Below are positions 16,501 through 19,444 of a DNA stretch of 19,444 nt, one piece after another; position 1 is the stretch's first letter, and each line of letters starts with the position of its first letter. Origin of the DNA: JBDRNO01 sp043811005 (GTDB lineage Bacteria > Bacteroidota > Bacteroidia > NORP154); contig JBDRNO010000160.1 of the NCBI GenBank assembly GCA_043811005.1, positions 1 through 19,444 on the forward strand, given 5' to 3'. Below the pieces are notes generated by a model. It worked only from the letters and a program-made list of their open reading frames with translations, was not told where the DNA came from and made no database searches. A program made the translations under genes and the position numbers.

Positions 16501-19444
16501 CCACCATTGGAAGTTGTAATGGTCCATCTGAGCGTTGAGTAGCCACCTATGGTCAGACCCGTTACGCCTGATACGGGATCATTGATACTTGGCACTATTG
16601 CAGTGCCTACGGTGACTGACCATGTGCCTGTCTCACTGCCTGCAGGCACATTGGCAGCTAGCGTTGCTGTTGTGGTATTACACAGGTTCTGATCGGGACC
16701 CGCAGCTGAAACAGTTGTTGCCGGGTCTACATTGATCGTTACATCATCCGTACTGGATGCGCAAGCTTCAAAACCTGATGTTATTGTCCATCTGAGTGTT
16801 GATGAACCGCCTATGGTTAGTCCTGTAACACCCGATGTGGGATTATTAACATTTATTACAACTGCCGTACCTGCGATTACAGTCCAAGTACCGGTCTCAC
16901 CGGCTGCTGGTGCGTTAGCCGCAAGAGGTGCAGTCGTTACACTACACAGGTTCTGGTCCGGACCGGCTGTCGAAACGGTTGTTATCGGATCGGAGTTGAT
17001 AGTAATATCATCAAAAGAATCAGCACAACCACCGTTGGAGGAAGTGATGGTCCAGCGAAGTGTTGATGAACCGTCTATGGTCAATCCTGTTACGCCTGAT
17101 GCGGGATCGTTGATACTGGTAACTACTGCTGTGCCTGCTATAACAGTCCATGTACCGGTCTCACTGCTTTCCGGAGTATTGGCAGCAAGAGTTGCGGTTG
17201 TTGTATTACACAGGTTCTGATCGGAACCAGCTACAGAGGTAGTAGTTGTAGTATCAGCAACAACAACAATAACGTCATTACCGTTACACCCATTATCATC
17301 TGTAACAGTATAAGTTAAATTATATGAACCTGGACCAGAATTAAATGTTGGATTTGAAATTGATGTTGAAGACAATGGGCCTGTATCATCTGTCCAGAGA
17401 TGGGTAGTATATGTTCCTGAGCCCCCTGCAGGATTGCCATCTAATGCCAGATCTACTCCTTGACAGCCAATTGCAGGATCAGGGCTAATACTTGCTGTAG
17501 GGGTTGAATATACTGTTACTGTAATACTATCTGTTGTATCGCATCCGTTATCATCCGTCACAGTGTAGAATAGATCAAAAGTGCCAGCAGCACCGGAGTT
17601 AAACGTAGGATTTTGGATCACAGTTGAACCTAACGGCCCCGTATCTCCTGTCCATAAATGAGAAGAATATGTTCCGGTACCCCCACCGGGAGTACCATCT
17701 AATACCAGGTCTATCCCTGCACATACTATGGACGGATCAGGGCTGATAGTTGCAGTAAGTTCGGGTGGTTCATTAATTGTTTCCAGCGAAACAGCCCGAC
17801 AACTACCGGCATCCTCAACAATAATGTCATATATACCTGCCCCTAAGTTTGAAAAAGTACTGCCTCCCTGGAAAGTTAAGCCACTATCAATACTATATTG
17901 TGTAGCACCGGTTGCATAGATAATTATTTGACCGGTACTATCTCCATTACATGCAACGTTCGTTATTGATAAGCTATCAACACTTGGACCAACCGTATTA
18001 TCTATTGTATCCTTTCCGGTAGCCAGGCAACTATTTATATCTTCAACAACAATATTGTAAATTCCGGCAGATAATCCCGTGAAATTATTGCTCCCTTGAA
18101 AACCGGTACCACCATCTATTGAATATTGATAAGGAGCGTTTCCACTACTGGCGTAAATCGTAATGGTTCCATTAGGAGCAACACAACTTGAATTATCAGT
18201 ATTTTTAATCGAATCAACTACTGGATTTGTATTTACCGTAACAGTAATATCATCTGTTCCAACGCATCCGTTATTATCTGTAACGCTATAAGTCAAATTA
18301 TATGCTCCTGCTCCTGCATTAAATGTTGGATTTGAAACAACCGTTGAAGACAGTGGCCCGGTATCCCCCGTCCATGAATGAACGGTAAACGTTCCTGAAC
18401 CTCCTGCCGGGTTTCCATTCAATAACATGTTTACTCCAGCACATACCGTTGCAGGATCAGGGCTTATTGTTGTTGTAGGATTTGGGTTTACGGTAATCAC
18501 AATATCATCAGCAGAACTTGAGCACCCGCCATTAGCTGAAGTAATCTTCCAGCGAAGGGTTGATGATCCACCTATGGTCAGCCCTGTAACACCAGATGCT
18601 GTGTCATTGACACTGGTCACTACTGCCGTGCCCGCTATGACCGACCATGTGCCTGTCTCGCTGCCCGCAGGAGCATTGGCAGCCAGGGTTGCGGTTGTGG
18701 TATTACACAGGTTCTGGTCAGGGCCGGCAGCGGAAACAGTTGTCGTTGGGTCTACGTTGATAGTAATATCATCGGCAGAAGCAGAGCAAGCCCCGAACCC
18801 TGATGTTATGGTCCATCGTAGTGTTGATGTTCCGCCTATTGTCAGGCCGGTTACGCTTGATGCCGGGTCATTGACACTGGTCACTATAGCAGTACCAACG
18901 ATAACTGACCATGTGCCGGTCTCACTGCCGGCAGGTGCATTGGCAGCAAGAGTCGCGTTTGTTGTATTACACTTATTTTGATCGGGACCAGCAGCGGAAA
19001 CAGTTGTGGTCGGGTCTGAGTTAATCGTTATATCATCGGTAGAAGCAGCACATCCCCCATTGGCTGTCGTTATTGTCCATCTGAGTGTTGAGGAGCCTCC
19101 AATCGTCAGACCTGTTACACCAGATAACGGATCATTAACACTGGTCACTAATGCAGTGCCCGCGATAACCGACCATGTGCCGGTCTCACTGCCAGCCGGT
19201 GTATTGGCGACAAGCATAGCTGTTGTGGTATTACACAGGTTCTGATCGGGGCCTGCTGCCGAAACAGTTGTTGTCGGATCCACATTGATCGTTATATCAT
19301 CGTTAGAAGCAGCGCAAGCCCCGAAACCTGATGTTATTGTCCATCTGAGTGTCGAGGCCCCGCCAATGGTCAAGCCGGTTACACCTGATGCAGGGTCATT
19401 AATACTGGTCACTACTGCCGTGCCTGCGAGGACCGACCAGGTGC
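10299..19444 (-). CDS. Giant secreted SprB-repeat surface protein with T9SS signal, 5' end outside window
   Basis: The frame is open from 19442 to the stop at 10299 (3047 residues seen). The first in-frame GTG, at 19412, is inside a repeat and is not a real start, so the N-terminus lies beyond the window. From N to C: 88-residue repeats (three full units plus an edge fragment), one SPDP module, two SIDGG modules, two SPDP modules, four more 88-residue units, an 89-residue repeat pair, 18 SprB repeats with one divergent module among them, two Fn3-like modules, a last SprB repeat and a T9SS sorting domain. SprB of Flavobacterium is a surface adhesin moved by the gliding machinery; by analogy this protein is exported by T9SS and displayed on the surface as an adhesin or gliding filament. 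The gene has its own terminator. The protein class is certain; a role in gliding rather than static adhesion is inference. Confidence 0.93.
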   Translation of the reverse strand, partial: TWSVLAGTAVVTSINDPASGVTGLTIGGASTLRWTITSGFGACAASNDDITINVDPTTTVSAAGPDQNLCNTTTAMLVANTPAGSETGTWSVIAGTALVTSVNDPLSGVTGLTIGGSSTLRWTITTANGGCAASTDDITINSDPTTTVSAAGPDQNKCNTTNATLAANAPAGSETGTWSVIVGTAIVTSVNDPASSVTGLTIGGTSTLRWTITSGFGACSASADDITINVDPTTTVSAAGPDQNLCNTTTATLAANAPAGSETGTWSVIAGTAVVTSVNDTASGVTGLTIGGSSTLRWKITSANGGCSSSADDIVITVNPNPTTTISPDPATVCAGVNMLLNGNPAGGSGTFTVHSWTGDTGPLSSTVVSNPTFNAGAGAYNLTYSVTDNNGCVGTDDITVTVNTNPVVDSIKNTDNSSCVAPNGTITIYASSGNAPYQYSIDGGTGFQGSNNFTGLSAGIYNIVVEDINSCLATGKDTIDNTVGPSVDSLSITNVACNGDSTGQIIIYATGATQYSIDSGLTFQGGSTFSNLGAGIYDIIVEDAGSCRAVSLETINEPPELTATISPDPSIVCAGIDLVLDGTPGGGTGTYSSHLWTGDTGPLGSTVIQNPTFNSGAAGTFDLFYTVTDDNGCDTTDSITVTVYSTPTASISPDPAIGCQGVDLALDGNPAGGSGTYTTHLWTDDTGPLSSTSISNPTFNSGPGSYNLTYTVTDDNGCNGNDVIVVVADTTTTTSVAGSDQNLCNTTTATLAANTPESSETGTWTVIAGTAVVTSINDPASGVTGLTIDGSSTLRWTITSSNGGCADSFDDITINSDPITTVSTAGPDQNLCSVTTAPLAANAPAAGETGTWTVIAGTAVVINVNNPTSGVTGLTIGGSSTLRWTITSGFEACASSTDDVTINVDPATTVSAAGPDQNLCNTTTATLAANVPAGSETGTWSVTVGTAIVPSINDPVSGVTGLTIGGYSTLRWTITTSNGGCTASFDDVMINSDPSTTVSAAGPDQNLCGTTTTILAGNTPAVGTGTWSVVSGTATITTPSSPTSGVTGLTIGGSSTLVWSISNGVCASSSDTITITVNITATANAGANDTICKGSDYTLSGTIGGSASTSTWTTSGTGSFDNASLLAATYTPSAVDIAAGTVTLTITTNDPAGPCTTASDAMILTIDQASTASAGTDAAICEGSNYTLSGTIGGSATSSTWTTSGTGTFDDDALPAATYNPSAADIASGTVTLTITTNDPAGPCAAASDVMVLTIYSSPITTTSGTSASCNGLCDGTATGTGGIVYLWDDPGSQTLATANGLCAGTYNVTVTDANGCTAVDSYTVIEPAALASSTSGADASCNGSCDGSAVVSPSGGTAPYTYLWDDPSSQTTASANGLCAGTYNVTVTDANGCTAMDSYTVIEPVALASSTSGTDASCNGTCDGVSSVSAFGGTGGYTYLWDDPGFQTTAAATGLCAGIYSVSVTDVNGCNTNDSVIINEPAAITISIASTDVSCNGGNDGTADLTVSGGTTPFNYLWSIGDTTEDILGVSSGAYIVTVTDANGCNVSDTVIINEPSLLLASTSGIDATCNGSCDGTASVTVSGGVSPYSFLWSSGGISSTETGLCIGTYTITVTDVNGCTDTAGYSVNEPPALVLTPSAVDANCGQSDGVVSVSVTGGTGAYTYLWNNPGVSTTGTVTGLPAATYTVTVTDVNNCSDSTTTTINDLGGGTASVTIDNNVPCNGDCDGQATASMTGGTAPFTYLWDDPFSQTNATATGLCAGIFTATITDAAGCTVAASDTVTEPFVLSASITASTDVSCYGGCDGATTVTASGGTVPYTYMWNDPGIQTTATATGLCPGIFNVAIYDANGCNANDSVIINEPTAITISITPTDASCYGGSDGSADLTVNGGTPPYTYQWDDPGSSITEDISGLSAGTYSVSITDANGCAVSDTIVIYEPAALTASTSGTDASCNGTCDGSALVTASGGASPYTYLWDDPSSQTTATAVGLCAGAYNVTITDANGCSATANYTVGEPPLLTVNLGNDTIVNGSIVLNAGSSFASYLWSTGSTTQTITVISTGTYFVTVTDSIGCLASDTIVVTISSSGPVAGVSGTDAGCNGACDGNALVTVAGGTTPYTYQWNDPALQTTATAINLCAGNYSVIVTDFAGLTDTAYIIVNEPVALTAVITGTNVSTCGAGDGSASITASGGTLPYSYYWSNGSTTQNISGLQGGTYPVAVTDANGCIKNGNVTILEPPAITTLISGTDVSTCGASDGAADLTIIGGIAPYTYIWSDGNTTEDLTGLAAGSYSVTIVDANGCITNNSTVISEPPTVSATITGTDVSCSGGNNASADLTVTGGTAPYTYFWSNGAVTEDVSGLAAGTYTVLVTDSNGCSSSGAVTITQLPAMGLSFTIQDVSACGSSDATATISVSGGTPPYKYLWSNGDTTASATALPSGIHYVTVTDANLCIAYGTVTVNESGGPSIIVNSTVNVACNAGTNGSVDISVNGGAPPYDYIWSNGNISQDLSNLGAGIYDVTVADQSGCIASASLTVTQPTLLSVSLTKTNASCNGSDGSASVSVSGGVAPYSYLWSTYGSGSSQSGLAAGVYSVTVIDANGCYKVTQVVINSLGGPTITVNSVVDVNCDYPDNGSVDISVTGGTLPYTFNWSNTDTTQDIYNLTEGTYNVTVTGANGCIAVESIDLLYMPPANVEICMITVDSTTGKNLIVWEKTPGLSIDSYHIYKEGTQAGAYFQIGAVPYDSLSVFVDLQANPLQRSWRYKLTAGDTCLSESESELSPMHKSIHLTVNLGINGEINLIWDHYEGFDFGTYYIYRGPSYSDMDSIDAVPSNLNSYTDLNPPSGQLYYQVAAIHPQGCTATLKAKNYNSSKSNTSSINSTGTLSVTATANDATQGICDGTATANISGGALPYTYKWDDPNSQTIHTATGLCGNTSYTVTVTDDNGDTASASVLVGETIGIDGLLVADFRLQVYPNPSRGVFTVEVDASASVSIKIFNILGQEVKEVAWNSGNRTEIDLSSYPTGIYNLQLITGKYVVNKKIIIE
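10560..10800 (-). repeat. Isolated last SprB repeat, separated from the main array
   Basis: This unit has ISGGALPYTYKWDDPNSQT and GLCGNTSYTVTVTDDNGDT, so it belongs to the same family as the array, but it sits after the Fn3-like modules. It keeps the CDG and LCG cysteines and has lost both the first (CNG) and last (NGC) cysteines. Confidence 0.8.
10801..11345 (-). other. Two Fn3-like modules between the SprB array and the C-terminus
   Basis: Two beta-sandwich-like segments each carry a W-E/D-x core and a tyrosine-rich strand: LIVWEKTPGLSIDSYHIYKE and LIWDHYEGFDFGTYYIYRG. Each is followed by a strand such as RSWRYKLTAGD or QLYYQVAAIHPQGC. Fn3-like pairs of this kind are frequent near the C-terminus of large Bacteroidota surface proteins and probably form a stalk near the cell surface. 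Confidence 0.7.
11346..15680 (-). repeat. Array of 18 SprB repeats plus one divergent module
   Basis: Each unit is about 71-79 residues and follows the pattern D-x-SCNGxCDG, a glycine-rich turn, PYTYLW, GLCAGTYxVTVTDANGC and a closing EP. The first unit lacks the PYTY strand. The eleventh module (LGNDTIVNG, SYLWSTGSTTQ) is a shorter, different domain inserted in the array. WDDP-type units dominate the N-terminal half and WSNG-type units the C-terminal half. Confidence 0.9.
15681..16200 (-). repeat. Pair of 89-residue repeats (GSxYTLSGTIGGSA type)
   Basis: Two adjacent copies share GSxYTLSGTIGGSA, STWTTSGTGxFD, ATYxPSA and TVTLTITTNDPAGPC. The matching points at 15888 and 16155 are 267 bp apart. 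Each copy has two cysteines, after the opening strand and in GPC. Confidence 0.85.
16201..17260 (-). repeat. Second block of 264-bp (88-residue) repeats
   Basis: Four units carry TTVSxAGPDQNLC, ETGTWxVIAGTAVV, GVTGLTIGGSSTLRWTIT and a late cysteine. The shared aggttctg landmarks fall at 16420, 16684, 16948 and 17212, exactly 264 bp apart each time. The most C-terminal unit is shortened and diverged (GVTGLTIGGSSTLVWSISNG). Confidence 0.9.
17261..18488 (-). repeat. Mixed modules between the two 88-residue blocks (SPDP x3, SIDGG x2)
   Basis: Three copies of a PKD-like module carry ISPDP, C-x-G, HxWTGDTGPLxSTxxxNPTF and YxVTDxNGC. After the first of them come two copies of a module with YSIDGG/YSIDSG, F-x-LxAGIYxIxVEDxxSC. 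The SIDGG copies look like SprB relatives; the SPDP copies look like PKD-like domains. Confidence 0.8.
18489..19444 (-). repeat. First block of 264-bp (88-residue) repeats, running off the window
   Basis: Three complete units and the end of a fourth are present, with the same landmark at 18709, 18973 and 19237 (again 264 bp apart). The units are highly similar to those at 16201-17260. The block continues beyond the right edge, so the total number of units is unknown. Confidence 0.9.

Noticed and set aside
15955..19245. Long open frames on the plus strand antisense to the giant gene (for example 16168-16542, 16732-17220, 18427-18981)
   Set aside because: They exist because the 264-bp repeat length is divisible by three, so an open antisense frame in one unit stays open in the next. 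Their predicted proteins are low-complexity valine/proline-rich mirrors of the repeats, with no known domain.
19410..19412. GTG at 19412 as the start of the giant protein
   Set aside because: The codon is in the middle of an 88-residue repeat (GTAVVTSINDPASG), and the frame stays open to the window edge with recognisable repeat sequence before it.

Overview
The window looks like a chromosomal segment of an environmental member of the Bacteroidota. The evidence is a giant secreted protein with SprB-type repeats and a type IX secretion (T9SS) C-terminal signal, a Reg_prop/Y_Y_Y/SpoIIE sensor phosphatase of the kind common in that phylum, Bacteroidota-style promoter matches (TAnnTTTG) and weak Shine-Dalgarno sequences. 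All five genes read on the minus strand, so the window runs from downstream (left) to upstream (right).

Left third (1-5712), visibly AT-rich and accessory in character. It holds the first 973 codons of a single-chain type IIG (ISP-like) restriction-modification enzyme, cut by the window edge. A 471-bp spacer with a two-tier hairpin follows, then a stand-alone Fic protein with an intact HPFxDGNGRxxR site. Upstream of fic is an 837-bp spacer with an unusual control-like array: six copies of a GGGTAAAATTAGTTT box whose starts are all separated by multiples of 10 bp. Related short repeats lie on both sides of fic. The region resembles a small defence or mobile island.

Middle (5713-10237). A two-gene operon encodes a membrane-anchored periplasmic sensor with a cytoplasmic SpoIIE/PP2C phosphatase (1167 aa) and, 4 bp downstream, a small alpha/beta-hydrolase-fold protein that has lost its nucleophile and catalytic histidine. 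Rho-independent terminators lie at both ends: one ends the operon, the other ends the gene before it. A promoter match and a 26-bp near-perfect palindrome lie in the leader.

Right half (10299-19444). This is the last 3047 codons of one giant gene that starts beyond the right edge. From N to C it has 88-residue repeats of two alternating types, SPDP and SIDGG modules, a second 88-residue block, an 89-residue repeat pair, an array of 18 SprB repeats, two Fn3-like modules, a final SprB repeat and a T9SS sorting domain. The protein is predicted to be a secreted, surface-attached adhesin or gliding-type filament. The SprB cysteines come and go in matched pairs, which predicts disulfides.

No tRNA, rRNA, CRISPR array or recognisable transposase was seen.
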